Assembly: GCA_020025825.1 (NCBI GenBank)
Contig: JAHHRL010000006.1
Coordinates: forward strand, 1 to 64,000
DNA: 64,000 nucleotides
Source: Faecalibacterium sp.
GTDB taxonomy: Bacteria; Bacillota; Clostridia; Oscillospirales; Ruminococcaceae
Direction of reading: 5' to 3'
The position numbers were made by a program, and so were the translations under genes. The notes below the pieces were generated by a model that searched no databases, was not told the origin of the DNA, and saw only the letters and a program-made list of their open reading frames with translations. Shown here piece after piece: positions 17,083 to 26,468 of this stretch; position 1 is the first letter of the stretch, and each line of letters starts with the position of its first letter.

Positions 17083-18330
17083 ATGAGCATTTTTACCAAT
17101 ATGGCTGTTGGGGCGCTTATGAAGCAATCACACCCCACCATCGAGCGACGTGCTTGCTGGAATATGCGACCACACGAGGATAGGTGCAGTGCGTGTATGG
17201 ATATTTGCCCCACAGGGATTTTTGAACGTGTGGGCATGGTTAAAGACTTTTCCAATTGCATTGATTGCGGATTGTGCGTATCGGCGTGCAAAGCACGCTG
17301 CATTGTACCGTCGGAGGAGCAACTGCAAAGAGATTTGCGTATTGCAGATACTGAGGGAGACGTTATTTGGATTGGCTGTGAACAATCGCAGCGTCAGAAT
17401 AGTGTAGTGCGTACATGTGTAGGCAGTTTAGATTGGGAGTATTTGGCATATTTGGCACTGAATAAAAAGCTAGTGCTGGATTTAACACCTTGTGTCGATT
17501 GTGAAAGCAAGGTTTGTGTGGAACATGTGCGCGACGTGGCACGTCGTTTGCTGGAGTTTTTGGGACCACAACTTTTTACCGCTCGCATTACTTTGGCACA
17601 GCAGGAAGATCAGGCCCCGTTCCAAGTGAAGGAATACGATCGGCGTGAAATGATGAAGAAAATGACGTCGGGCTCCCGCTCCGGTACAAAGCAGCTGCTG
17701 CGTCTGATTCCCGGTGTGCAGACAGAAACGGAAGATCGTTCTGTTGTACATCGACAGCTGTTGCATCAACGTCTGAAACAAATCAAAGCGGGCAGTGATG
17801 TTACCGCTACCTTTGGCTATTATTTGCCCAGCGTAAACGATAACTGCTATGGGTGCGACCGTTGTGTAAGAGCATGCCGGGCAGGTGCTTTGGAAATCCG
17901 TGATGGGGAAGATGGATTCAGCCGTGTAGTGGTAACACCGTGGAAATGTAGCGAGTGTGGTCAATGCGCATCGGCTTGTTTAAGCAAAGCAATAGATGGT
18001 ATGGTTTTAAGGCAGTTAACGACTCTTGGCCCGGTAAGCGTACATAAGTTCAAAAAAGTTTATTGTACTGAATGCGGCAAACCGATGCCAAACGATTGCG
18101 AGAATGGCCTTTGTAAGGTTTGCACGGGTCGTTTGAAGGCTAAAAGAGCACGAGAAGCTGCTGAACTTCGCCGCAAAGAGCAGGCTGAAAAACAAAAAGA
18201 GCAGCGTGCACTGGAGGCTTTGATGAAAAAGACCGGCTTAACGGCAGAGCAGCTGGAACAGCAAACAAAAGCAAATCCGCAGCCTGTAACGGAAAATACA
18301 GAGCAAAACCCCACATCTGCGGAAATGTGA
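17083..18330 (+). CDS. multi-cluster 4Fe-4S ferredoxin-type protein
   Basis: A 415-residue protein with four cysteine patterns for 4Fe-4S clusters: CSACMDICPTG and CIDCGLCVSACKARC near the N-terminus, then CYGCDRCVRACRAG and CSECGQCASACLSK near residues 255-310. Between the pairs lies a region with further cysteines (CVDCESKVC). A zinc-ribbon-like CTECGKP...CKVC follows, and then a charged Lys/Glu/Gln-rich tail. There is no signal peptide or membrane helix, so it is probably a cytoplasmic electron carrier or assembly subunit; no catalytic partner lies beside it. It probably shares a transcript with the trigger-factor-like gene upstream. Confidence 0.85.
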   Translation: MSIFTNMAVGALMKQSHPTIERRACWNMRPHEDRCSACMDICPTGIFERVGMVKDFSNCIDCGLCVSACKARCIVPSEEQLQRDLRIADTEGDVIWIGCEQSQRQNSVVRTCVGSLDWEYLAYLALNKKLVLDLTPCVDCESKVCVEHVRDVARRLLEFLGPQLFTARITLAQQEDQAPFQVKEYDRREMMKKMTSGSRSGTKQLLRLIPGVQTETEDRSVVHRQLLHQRLKQIKAGSDVTATFGYYLPSVNDNCYGCDRCVRACRAGALEIRDGEDGFSRVVVTPWKCSECGQCASACLSKAIDGMVLRQLTTLGPVSVHKFKKVYCTECGKPMPNDCENGLCKVCTGRLKAKRAREAAELRRKEQAEKQKEQRALEALMKKTGLTAEQLEQQTKANPQPVTENTEQNPTSAEM

Positions 18331-18676
18331 CGGAAAAAATAAAATTTTTTTGTTTTGTAAATGGAATATTTGTTTTACACAAACGTAACTTTATAAAAAT
18401 AAATATTTTTGAAGATAGGTTGTTTTTAGTAAATAAAGTCCTGCTACGAGAATTGACGTAGTGGGACTTTATTTGATATAATAAACATTATATCCTTGAT
18501 AGCACTATTTGCATGGATGAGAGCACAAATTGAGTATTTTGTGCAACTAGTGTTATATATAATAAACTATAGCGGTGAAATAAAAATCGCAGAGATAATA
18601 GAATGAAACTGCAAAAGTATAGTGGTTGCTCTTGCACTTGCAAGCGGCACCCAACAGTATGAAAGGGGATATAGAT
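18331..18676. other. intergenic region upstream of the oligopeptide transporter
   Basis: About 346 bases, strongly AT-rich. It holds the terminator at 18431-18474, an inverted repeat GCACAAA (18523-18529)/TTTGTGC (18538-18544), and a TATAAT (18558-18563) without a convincing -35. GAAAGGGG near 18661 is the ribosome site of the next gene. No further gene is visible. Confidence 0.6.
18431..18474 (+). terminator. terminator after the ferredoxin gene
   Basis: AAATAAAGTCC...CTACG (18431-18448) pairs with CGTAG...GGGACTTTATTT (18457-18474), with two G-T or mismatch positions. The T-run is short. Confidence 0.6.
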
Positions 18677-20674
18677 ATGAAGAATACCATTACTCGTCGT
18701 CAATTTCTGAAGGCCTCCGGTTTAGTGGCTGCGGCCGGCCTGATGGCAGGATGCGGCGATTCTCAATCTGGTGCCCATGGTACAGAAGGCGCAAGCTATA
18801 ATATTTTGTACGAAAATCAGCCTGCAACGCAGAACTATCTGACGGCTGCTTCTGATATTGAGATGTATACCGGTGCAAACTGTGTAGATACGCTGGTGGA
18901 GTTTAACAATAAGGGTGTTATGCGTGAAGGTTTGGCAACCAATTGGACCTGGGATGCAGAAACATTGACATGGACTTTTACTTTGCGTGAGGAAAACTGG
19001 GTGGATTGCACCGGTACAGTAGTTGCACCGGTTACTGCACAGGATTTTGTGGACGCAATGAAGTATGTTCTGGACCCTGCGCATTCGGCTTCTAATGTAT
19101 ATCTGATTACCGGATATATTGCAGGTGCAGAGGAATATTACCATTACTGGACCTATCGTGCCAGCGCAGAAAGCGGTATCGTGGACGATAAGGGCACGAA
19201 ATACACCATGAATGGGGAAGATGTGGTCGTTACCACTGCTGACGGCAAAACCGAAACCGTTGCCTATGTGGACTTTGATACAGTGGGCGTTAAAGCTGTT
19301 GATGATTACACGCTGCAGTACACTTTGACCTATGACTTCCCTGGATTTTTAAGCTTGCTGGTGTATCTGCCGTACGAGCCTGCATACGGCCCCTTGCTGG
19401 AGCAAACCGGCGACCAGTTTGCTACCAGTGCAGATACAGTTTACAGCTGCGGCGCATACTATCTAAGCGAGTACGAGTCGTTGGAAAGCTGGGTTATGAC
19501 AAAGAATCCGGAAAACTACGATGCGGATAACGTGTTTATCGATGAAATCCGCCGTACTTATGTTGCGGAAGCAAGCACTGTTGGCCCTGAGATGGTCAAG
19601 CGTGGCGAAATTGATGAAGCTATCATTGGCGGCGATATTCTGGATGACTGGCTGGCAAATGAAGAAACCAAAAAGTTGGTGTCTATGGACCGACCGAACA
19701 CGAACTATACATTCTTCTACCTGTTTAATTTTATGCCGGTTGCACATGATTTCGGCAACTGGAAAATCGAAGGCGTAGACGCACAGTATGAGCCCGAAAA
19801 CTGGCTGAAGGCAATCAATAATACGAATTTCCGTAAAGCATTTTTGTATGGCATCAATAATGATGTAACCTTGGCAGTTAAGGCTCCGGAAGGATATGCA
19901 GGATATAAACTGTATTCCGTTACACCGCCGTCTTTCTGTGCAAATGCAGACGGAGTAGACTACACAAAGTGCGGCGAGCTGGGCAAACTGGACATTTTCT
20001 ATAATGAAGAAAAGGCAAAGCAGTACCGTGATGCAGCCAAGAAAGAGCTGACAGCAGCTGGCTGCACCTTCCCCATTAAGGTACAGGTGCCTTATAATCC
20101 CACTACTACAGACTGGGATAAGAGCTGCCAGGTGCTCAAGCAGCAGCTGGAAAGTGTTTTGGGCTCGGATTTCATCAATATTATGATTACCGAGGGCCCG
20201 TCTGACAGCTTCCTGAGCAATGTGCGCCGTGCCGGTAAGTACGAGTTCTTGCAGTGTAACTGGGGCGCAGACTATTCTGACCCCGAAACTGAAACAGACC
20301 CCTTCTATCAGGAAGAAGGCAGCTACGGCAGCCGCTACTGCTACTTGCGTACCGCAGTTGAGCGTGGTCTTGTAACCGGCGAAACAGCAGATGTTATTAT
20401 GAGCTACATGAAGCAGGTGGAAGCTGCAAAGCAGATTACCGGTGACATCAATGCACGTTATGAAGCATTTGCAAATGCAGAGGCAACCTTGATTTCCAAT
20501 GCACTGTGCATTCCCATGAGCATGAGTATTCCTGCATATCTTGCTACCCGCCTGAACTACTGGGAGGGCCAGTATGCTTCTACTGGTTTCTCCAATAAGC
20601 GTATTAAGGGCATCCATGTGCTGGACCACTATGTTTCTATGGAAGAGTACGAAGCAAATCGTGATGCACGTTGA
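18677..20674 (+). CDS. oppA: oligopeptide ABC transporter substrate-binding lipoprotein
   Basis: A 665-residue extracellular peptide-binding protein of the SBP_bac_5 (OppA/DppA) family. The signal peptide has a twin-arginine motif (TRRQFLKASG) and ends in a lipobox (GLMAGC), so it should be a membrane-anchored lipoprotein, perhaps exported by Tat. Family phrases include LVEFNNKGVMREGLATNW, the VTAQDFVDAMKYVLDP region and FRKAFLYGINND. It is longer than typical OppA (about 540), with extra length in the first lobe. GAAAGGGG precedes the ATG at 18677. Permeases and ATPases follow on the same strand after a 191-base gap containing alternative hairpins, so it may be made in excess of them. Confidence 0.93.
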   Translation: MKNTITRRQFLKASGLVAAAGLMAGCGDSQSGAHGTEGASYNILYENQPATQNYLTAASDIEMYTGANCVDTLVEFNNKGVMREGLATNWTWDAETLTWTFTLREENWVDCTGTVVAPVTAQDFVDAMKYVLDPAHSASNVYLITGYIAGAEEYYHYWTYRASAESGIVDDKGTKYTMNGEDVVVTTADGKTETVAYVDFDTVGVKAVDDYTLQYTLTYDFPGFLSLLVYLPYEPAYGPLLEQTGDQFATSADTVYSCGAYYLSEYESLESWVMTKNPENYDADNVFIDEIRRTYVAEASTVGPEMVKRGEIDEAIIGGDILDDWLANEETKKLVSMDRPNTNYTFFYLFNFMPVAHDFGNWKIEGVDAQYEPENWLKAINNTNFRKAFLYGINNDVTLAVKAPEGYAGYKLYSVTPPSFCANADGVDYTKCGELGKLDIFYNEEKAKQYRDAAKKELTAAGCTFPIKVQVPYNPTTTDWDKSCQVLKQQLESVLGSDFINIMITEGPSDSFLSNVRRAGKYEFLQCNWGADYSDPETETDPFYQEEGSYGSRYCYLRTAVERGLVTGETADVIMSYMKQVEAAKQITGDINARYEAFANAEATLISNALCIPMSMSIPAYLATRLNYWEGQYASTGFSNKRIKGIHVLDHYVSMEEYEANRDAR

Positions 20675-20732
20675 TTGAATAGGTGTACAGGCATTGCATA
20701 AATAGGGTAATGCGCTGTGTACTTGTGTGATA

Positions 20733-20822
20733 AACACCCCTGAAAGGGAATCCTTTCAGGGGTGTCCCCAGTGTTGCTTTCACATGAAAAAAGTAGAAGC
20801 AGCATGGGGGACACCTCTGAAA
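20733..20822 (+). promoter_or_regulatory. alternative hairpins between oppA and oppB, attenuator-like
   Basis: Segment A (ACACCCCTGAAAGG, 20734-20747) pairs perfectly with B (CCTTTCAGGGGTGT, 20752-20765). B plus its 3' extension (to about 20780) can instead pair over about 25 bases with C (about 20797-20822, containing GGGGACACCTCTGA). A and C are near copies, so the two structures exclude each other. No long T-run follows, so it may be an mRNA stabiliser or processing element rather than a terminator. Confidence 0.6.
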
Positions 20823-20865
20823 AGAGCTGCAATCAAAGCTAAACCAAACAGAAAGGCGCAAATAT

Positions 20866-21810
20866 ATGCTAAAATATCTTGCCAAGCGCATAGGGCGTTC
20901 AATTGTTACGCTGTTTATTGTAGTAACGATTGTTTTTTGCCTGCTTCGCCTCATGCCTGTAGAGGGCTATTTTGCTAATTATGAGAAAATGAGCGAGGTT
21001 CAAATTCAAGCAGGACTGCAATCTATGGGATTGCTGGACCCGCTTCCGGTTCAAGTATTTAACTTTTGGAAGGGCCTGCTCACGGAGGGCGATTTAGGCG
21101 TCAGCCATGTATACCGCCAAAATGTCCCGGTTAAGGATATTTTGATGCAAAAACTGCCGATTTCGGTGCAAATGGGTGCGTTAGGTCTGTGTGTGGCGCT
21201 GTTATTTGGCTTGCCGCTTGGTATGCTGATGGCTCGCTTTAAGGGCCGCTGGCCGGATAAAGTGGGTACAGCCCTGATTGTTTTGATTCAGGCAGTGCCT
21301 GCAGCAGTTTATTATTTATATATTCAGATGTACGGTACTTCACTTTTGAACGTAGGATTGCTGTTTAATGAGCGGAAGTGGCAGTATTGGATTTTGCCGG
21401 TTTTGTCCATGAGCTTGGTTAACATTGCTTTTTATGCGATGTGGCTGCGCCGTTATATGGTGGACGAAAGCAATAAGGACTATGTTCGTTTGGCTCGTGC
21501 AAAAGGCGTGAGCGAAAACGGCATTGCGTTTAAGCATATCTTCCGCAATGCAATGGTTCCGCTGATTCAGTACATACCTTCCGGCTTTTTGAACACAGTT
21601 GTAGGCTCTATTTATATCGAAAGCCTGTACAGTATTCCCGGTATGGGCGGTCTGCTGGTTACCTGTGTGCAAAAACATGATAATACCATGGTACAGGGCA
21701 TTGTTTTGCTGTATGCCTGTGTGGGTATCGTGGGCCTGATTTTGGGTGACTTGCTGATGGTCTTGGTGGACCCCCGTATCAGCTTTGGCAAGAAAGAAGG
21801 TGGCCGCTGA
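20866..21810 (+). CDS. oppB: oligopeptide ABC transporter permease
   Basis: A 314-residue membrane protein of the OppB/DppB type. It has the standard N-terminus (YLAKRIGRSIVTLFIVVTIVF), about six transmembrane helices, and the EAA-like cytoplasmic loop YVRLARAKGVSENGIAFKHI that contacts the ATPases. Its stop overlaps the next start as ATGA. It should form the channel with the following OppC-like protein. AAAGGCG lies before the ATG. Confidence 0.93.
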   Translation: MLKYLAKRIGRSIVTLFIVVTIVFCLLRLMPVEGYFANYEKMSEVQIQAGLQSMGLLDPLPVQVFNFWKGLLTEGDLGVSHVYRQNVPVKDILMQKLPISVQMGALGLCVALLFGLPLGMLMARFKGRWPDKVGTALIVLIQAVPAAVYYLYIQMYGTSLLNVGLLFNERKWQYWILPVLSMSLVNIAFYAMWLRRYMVDESNKDYVRLARAKGVSENGIAFKHIFRNAMVPLIQYIPSGFLNTVVGSIYIESLYSIPGMGGLLVTCVQKHDNTMVQGIVLLYACVGIVGLILGDLLMVLVDPRISFGKKEGGR

Positions 21811-22823
21811 TGAAATGGTTTCATTTTGTAGACGCCCAAGCCGAAAAGCTGACACAGTCCATGGAGCAGGTGCAGCTGACCGCCGAACAGGAAGATGCGC
21901 TGTTCACTCCCGCTGAATTTAGCGAAGAAAAGGCAGAAGCGGTGGCTTACTCCAACTATTCTTATTGGGGCAGCACCTTCCATGCTTTTTTGAAAAATCG
22001 TTTTGCGGTGGTATTGCTTTGCTTGTTGGTGGCATTGCTGGTATTTTCTTTTGTTCAGCCGTATTTGCCCGGTCAGATGGACCCCAACTATTGTAATCTG
22101 GACCCGGCTACCGGTTTGCCTTATCGCAATGCAGCACCGGGCGAAGCAGGGTTTATCTGGGGCTGTAATGCAATCGGTCAGGACTTGTGGGCACGTATTT
22201 GGTCCGGTGTGCGTACCAGCTTATTGATTGCTTTTTGCGTAGCAGTCATTGAAGCAGCCGTGGGCATTACGGTTGGTGTGCTTTGGGGCTATGTGCGTAA
22301 GCTGGATTGGCTTTTTACCGAGATGTATAACATTTTGGATAACATCCCCAGTACCATTGTTTTGATTTTGATTTCGTATATCGCAAGTCCCAGTGTAGGT
22401 ACGCTGATTCTGGGTATGTCCTTAACAGGCTGGATTCAGATGGCTCGCTTTATTCGCAATCAGATTTTGATTATCCGTGACCGGGATTACAATGTGGCAT
22501 CTCGCTGCTTAGGCACACCGACGTTTCGCATTGTTATGAAAAACCTGCTGCCGTATTTGGTATCGGTTATTATGCTGCGCATGGCATTGACCATTCCTGC
22601 TGCAATTGGCAACGAGGTATTTATCACTTACATCGGCTTAGGCTTGGGCGTAGAGGTTCCCAGCTTGGGCAACCTGATTGATGAAGGCCGAAAGGTTATG
22701 ATGAGTGCAGCACTGCGTTATCAGCTGCTGTACCCCACGTTAATTTTGAGCTTTGTTACCATTTCGTTCTATTTGATTGGCAATGCGTTTTCGGATGCGG
22801 CAGACCCCAAAAATCATATGTAA
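21810..22823 (+). CDS. oppC: oligopeptide ABC transporter permease
   Basis: A 337-residue OppC/DppC-type permease. About 60 charged residues precede the first helix, longer than many relatives. A family extracytoplasmic segment (GCNAIGQDLWARIWSGVRTSL) and the EAA-like loop (YNVASRCLGTPTFRIVMKNL) are visible, with about six helices. It is coupled to oppB by an ATGA overlap. It pairs with OppB in the membrane and is powered by the two following ATPases. Confidence 0.93.
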   Translation: MKWFHFVDAQAEKLTQSMEQVQLTAEQEDALFTPAEFSEEKAEAVAYSNYSYWGSTFHAFLKNRFAVVLLCLLVALLVFSFVQPYLPGQMDPNYCNLDPATGLPYRNAAPGEAGFIWGCNAIGQDLWARIWSGVRTSLLIAFCVAVIEAAVGITVGVLWGYVRKLDWLFTEMYNILDNIPSTIVLILISYIASPSVGTLILGMSLTGWIQMARFIRNQILIIRDRDYNVASRCLGTPTFRIVMKNLLPYLVSVIMLRMALTIPAAIGNEVFITYIGLGLGVEVPSLGNLIDEGRKVMMSAALRYQLLYPTLILSFVTISFYLIGNAFSDAADPKNHM

Positions 22824-22841
22824 GGAGGCACACACAGTATT

Positions 22842-23894
22842 ATGGAAAATAAAGACGTGATCCTCCGTGCGCAAAATGTTAATGTTAAGTTTGATTTGCG
22901 TGGAAAAATGCTGCATGCGATTCGTGGAATCGATTTGGAAATTTATAAGGGAGAAGTGCTTGCCATTGTGGGCGAGTCCGGCTCCGGTAAATCTGTATTT
23001 ACCAAAACATTTATGGGCTTGCTGGATGCAAACGGTAAAATTACAGATGGCACAATTGATTACTTTGGCAAAGATGACGGCACACCATTGCGCCTGTCGG
23101 ATTTGAAAAAAGAAAAAGATTGGCTGAAAGTGCGTGGCCACGAAGTAGCCATGATTATGCAGGACCCTATGACCAGCCTGAACCCGCTGAAAACAGTGGG
23201 TGACCAGATTTATGAGGCGGTTGTTTTACATCAGGGCCTGCGTGGCAAAGAGGCTAAGGCAAAAGCGGTTGAGTACCTGCGTGATGTGGGCATTCAAGAG
23301 CCGGAGCGCCGTTATAAGCAGTACCCTCACGAGTTTTCCGGCGGTATGCGTCAGCGTGTGGTAATTGCGATTGCGCTGGCATGCAGCCCTAAAATCCTTA
23401 TTTGTGATGAGCCTACAACAGCATTGGATGTTACCATTCAGGCGCAAATCCTGAATTTGCTGAAGGAGATGCGGGTAAAGTACAACCTGACGATTGTGCT
23501 TATTACGCACGATTTGGGTGTCGTAGCCAATGTTGCAGACCGTGTAGCCGTGATGTATGCGGGTGATATTGTAGAAATTGGCACCGCAGAGGAAGTGTAC
23601 TATGACCCACGTCACCCTTATACATGGGCGTTGCTGTCCAGTATGCCGCAGGTGGGCGTAAAAGGCGAGGATTTGTTTAATATTCATGGAACGCCGCCTA
23701 ATCTGTTCCAGCCGATTCAGGGCGATGCGTTTGCACCGAGAAATCCCAATGCGCTGAAAATTGATTTTGTAAAGCGCCCGCCGTATTTTGAGGCGAGCCC
23801 CACACATAAGGCTAAAACTTGGCTGATGGACCCACGTGCGCCTAAAGTAGACCCGCCCGCTGTGGTGGAAAAACTGCGAAAAGGGGGGCTGTAA
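22842..23894 (+). CDS. oppD: oligopeptide ABC transporter ATPase
   Basis: A 350-residue OppD/DppD-type ATPase. It has Walker A (GESGSGKS), Q-loop (MIMQDPMTSLNP), signature (FSGGMRQRV), Walker B (ILICDEPTTALD) and the H-loop (LITHDLGVVA). The C-terminal oligopeptide-transporter tail (HPYTWALLSSMP and onward) is present. All catalytic residues are present. AAGGAGG precedes it. Confidence 0.95.
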   Translation: MENKDVILRAQNVNVKFDLRGKMLHAIRGIDLEIYKGEVLAIVGESGSGKSVFTKTFMGLLDANGKITDGTIDYFGKDDGTPLRLSDLKKEKDWLKVRGHEVAMIMQDPMTSLNPLKTVGDQIYEAVVLHQGLRGKEAKAKAVEYLRDVGIQEPERRYKQYPHEFSGGMRQRVVIAIALACSPKILICDEPTTALDVTIQAQILNLLKEMRVKYNLTIVLITHDLGVVANVADRVAVMYAGDIVEIGTAEEVYYDPRHPYTWALLSSMPQVGVKGEDLFNIHGTPPNLFQPIQGDAFAPRNPNALKIDFVKRPPYFEASPTHKAKTWLMDPRAPKVDPPAVVEKLRKGGL

Positions 23895-23897
23895 TTT

Positions 23898-24839
23898 ATG
23901 GCAGATACAACCCAAAAAGAAGTTTTGCTGGACGTAAAAAACTTGGAAATCACATACGGCTCCGGCAAAAAGAAGTATACAGCCGTCAAAAATGCCAGCT
24001 TCCAGATTTATAAAGGCGAAACCTTTGGTCTGGTAGGTGAGTCTGGCTCAGGTAAGACGACTATCGGCCGTGCAATTATGCGTATCTTGCCCACAAGCGG
24101 CGGCGAAATTATATATAAGGGTGAAAAAATCAACGGCAAAATTTCCAAAACGCTGGATAAGAAGGTTGTGCAGGAAATTCAGATGATTTTTCAGGACCCG
24201 CAGGCCAGCTTGAACGAGCGTGCAAAAGTAAGTTATATCGTCAGCGAAGGCTTGATGAACGTTCGCAAGGATTTATCTGCTGCGCAGCGGGAAGAAAAAG
24301 CCCGTCAGGCGCTTTTGGATGTTGGTTTGCTGCCGGAATTTGCCAGCCGCTTTCCGCATGAGTTCTCCGGCGGTCAGCGCCAGCGTATTGGTATCGCCCG
24401 TGCTTTAATTGTAGAGCCGGAGTTCATCATTGCGGATGAGCCGATTAGTGCATTGGATATGTCTATCCGTGCACAGGTGCTGAACTTGCTGCGTAAGCTG
24501 CAAAAGGAACGTGGCATCACCTATATGTTTATCGCCCATGACTTATCCGTTATGCAGTATATTTCGGACCGTATTGCGGTTATTCACAAAGGTGATATTG
24601 TGGAGCTGGCGGCAGCGGATGAGCTGATAGAACACGCAATGCACCCGTATACACGTTCTCTGATTAGCGCAATTCCCATGCCGGACCCGATACGTGAGCG
24701 TGGAAAAAAATTGCTTACCTATGATCCGAATATGCATGATTACTCGGTGGAAAAACCGCAGTGGCGTGAATTGCGTCCGGAACATTATGTGCTGTGCAGT
24801 GAGAGTGAAGCCGCTGCATGGAGCAAGTTATACGAATAA
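23898..24839 (+). CDS. oppF: oligopeptide ABC transporter ATPase
   Basis: A 313-residue OppF/DppF-type ATPase, partner of the preceding OppD. It has Walker A (GESGSGKT), Q-loop (MIFQDPQASLNERAKV), signature (FSGGQRQRIGIARAL), Walker B (FIIADEPISALD) and H-loop (FIAHDLSVMQ), with a C-terminal HPYTRSLISAIPMPDP segment typical of this group. It is the last gene of the five-gene operon and is followed by a strong terminator. Confidence 0.95.
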   Translation: MADTTQKEVLLDVKNLEITYGSGKKKYTAVKNASFQIYKGETFGLVGESGSGKTTIGRAIMRILPTSGGEIIYKGEKINGKISKTLDKKVVQEIQMIFQDPQASLNERAKVSYIVSEGLMNVRKDLSAAQREEKARQALLDVGLLPEFASRFPHEFSGGQRQRIGIARALIVEPEFIIADEPISALDMSIRAQVLNLLRKLQKERGITYMFIAHDLSVMQYISDRIAVIHKGDIVELAAADELIEHAMHPYTRSLISAIPMPDPIRERGKKLLTYDPNMHDYSVEKPQWRELRPEHYVLCSESEAAAWSKLYE

Positions 24840-24845
24840 TAGAAA

Positions 24846-24883
24846 AGAAAACGGCAACAGCCTATGAGCTGTCGCCGTTTTCT
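24846..24883 (+). terminator. terminator of the opp operon
   Basis: GAAAACGGCAACAG pairs with CTGTCGCCGTTTTC with one mismatch around a short loop, seven bases after the oppF stop. Confidence 0.85.
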
Positions 24884-24941
24884 GCCGCTTACTTGGGGCA
24901 AAATAAGTTCCATGTTTTAGATAAAATAAAGAGGTAAAAAT

Positions 24942-25931
24942 ATGCCTTTCATCAGCGTAATGGTTCCGGTATATAATGCAAAAGAAACGTTGAACGCTTG
25001 CGTAGAGAGTATTTTAGGGCAGACATTTCAGGACTTTGAATTACTGCTTTTGGACGATGAAAGTACTGACGGCAGCGCTCAGCTTTGCGATGCATTGGAA
25101 CAAAAGGATTCCCGCATTAAAGCCTTGCATAAAAAGAATGAGGGCGTGGGTATGGCACGCAACGCACTTTTGGATGCGGCCAAAGGCGAGTATTACTGTT
25201 TTGTAGACAGCGATGATTATGTGTCGCCCTATTACCTTGCCATGCTTTTAGAGATGTGCCGCAGTACAGGCAGCCCGATGGCGGTGGCTTCGTATGAGGT
25301 TTGTAACGACGGCGACCCGTGCCCAGTGTGGAAAGCGGATGCTCAACCGGTTGAAGTGATTCCGGCTGATGCATATTATGAGCGCCTGTATACGATTCAT
25401 GAGGCGCTGTATGTTGTACCTTGGGGCAAGTTGTACCATCGTTCGGTTTATGAGGGCGTGCGTTATCCGGCGCTGAGCCGCTGCGATGATGAAGCGGTCA
25501 TTCACCAACTGGTAAAACGTGCACAGCAGATTGCAATTAGTGATACGCCGATTTATGCGTATTATATGAGTCAGGGCAGTGTAATGCGGCAGGCAGGTTT
25601 TCGCCCTGCCTTGCTGGACGGAGATACTGCATACCAAATGCGTGAAACCTTTTTTGCGGAGCAGCAGCTCAAAACATTGCAGTATCTGAACCAGCGTACC
25701 CGTGCGGCGTCGCTGCTTGCAATTTACAGCTGGATTACACCGGAAACAAAAGACGCAGACAAGTGGCGTAAAGAGGTTAAGCATCGGTTTGACCAGAACC
25801 TGCGGAATATGATGCGTAATCCGGCGGCATCAAAACATTGCGTAATGCGCCTGCTGAAGTGCCGCTGTAAGATGAAGCCCGGTGTGATGTTTGACCGAAC
25901 AGAGTTATTATTTGGAAAAAATTCATTGTGA
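24942..25931 (+). CDS. GT2-family glycosyltransferase
   Basis: A 329-residue cytoplasmic glycosyltransferase of the GT-A fold. It opens with ISVMVPVYNAKETLNACVESIL, has the nucleotide-binding LLLDDESTDGSA segment, and a metal-binding FVDSDDYV motif near residue 90. An acidic CDDEAVIHQL near residue 185 is consistent with the acceptor side. There is no membrane helix. It probably adds a sugar to a cell-surface polymer; donor and acceptor are unknown. It stands alone on the strand, followed by an unknown protein. AAAGAGG precedes the ATG. Confidence 0.9.
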   Translation: MPFISVMVPVYNAKETLNACVESILGQTFQDFELLLLDDESTDGSAQLCDALEQKDSRIKALHKKNEGVGMARNALLDAAKGEYYCFVDSDDYVSPYYLAMLLEMCRSTGSPMAVASYEVCNDGDPCPVWKADAQPVEVIPADAYYERLYTIHEALYVVPWGKLYHRSVYEGVRYPALSRCDDEAVIHQLVKRAQQIAISDTPIYAYYMSQGSVMRQAGFRPALLDGDTAYQMRETFFAEQQLKTLQYLNQRTRAASLLAIYSWITPETKDADKWRKEVKHRFDQNLRNMMRNPAASKHCVMRLLKCRCKMKPGVMFDRTELLFGKNSL

Positions 25932-25946
25932 TGACAGGAGTTTATT

Positions 25947-26375
25947 ATGCAAGCTAAAATTTCTGTACGTAACCTGCTGATGCAGGCATTTCTTACCGGC
26001 TGGACAAAAACAGACCGTACAATTCCACAAGATGAGTACTTGGAAAGCGCAATTCGAGTGATTGAGATGATGCAGGTTGACCCGGAAAGCATCTATGTAG
26101 AGGAAGGTCTCGGCCTTTTGGACGGCGATGAGGTAGATCATTTGGACGATATGGTTCGTGCAGATGGTGTATGGCTGTATTACGGTGTGGAAGCTGAGAA
26201 TTTCTTTTTGCTGCAATGGTATCCGGATCAGGTTGCCGCCAGTGAGAAAATTACCCAGTTAGAAGAGCTGGGCGACGGTGTGCAGTATGCAGTGGATTTG
26301 ACCTTGAAAAGAGATAATCAGGAAAATAAGGCAGAAAATTTTGGTCTTTCCACCCCTAATCAGCTTCGCTCTTAA
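25947..26375 (+). CDS. unknown acidic protein
   Basis: A 142-residue acidic soluble protein with no signal peptide and no recognised domain. It has an N-terminal helix-rich part (SVRNLLMQAFLTGWTKTD), an acidic middle (LDGDEVDHLDDMV) and a beta-like segment (WLYYGVEAENFFLLQWYP). GACAGGAG precedes its ATG, and it starts 15 bases after the glycosyltransferase stop, suggesting co-transcription. No function is proposed. Confidence 0.75.
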   Translation: MQAKISVRNLLMQAFLTGWTKTDRTIPQDEYLESAIRVIEMMQVDPESIYVEEGLGLLDGDEVDHLDDMVRADGVWLYYGVEAENFFLLQWYPDQVAASEKITQLEELGDGVQYAVDLTLKRDNQENKAENFGLSTPNQLRS

Positions 26376-26468
26376 TAACTGACTATTTTTACAATGATGT
26401 TGTTAAGGGTTAGCTGAGATAGTTTGCGAGGACTGCATTCCTGCAAACAAATCTTTAAGAAAGGGGGA

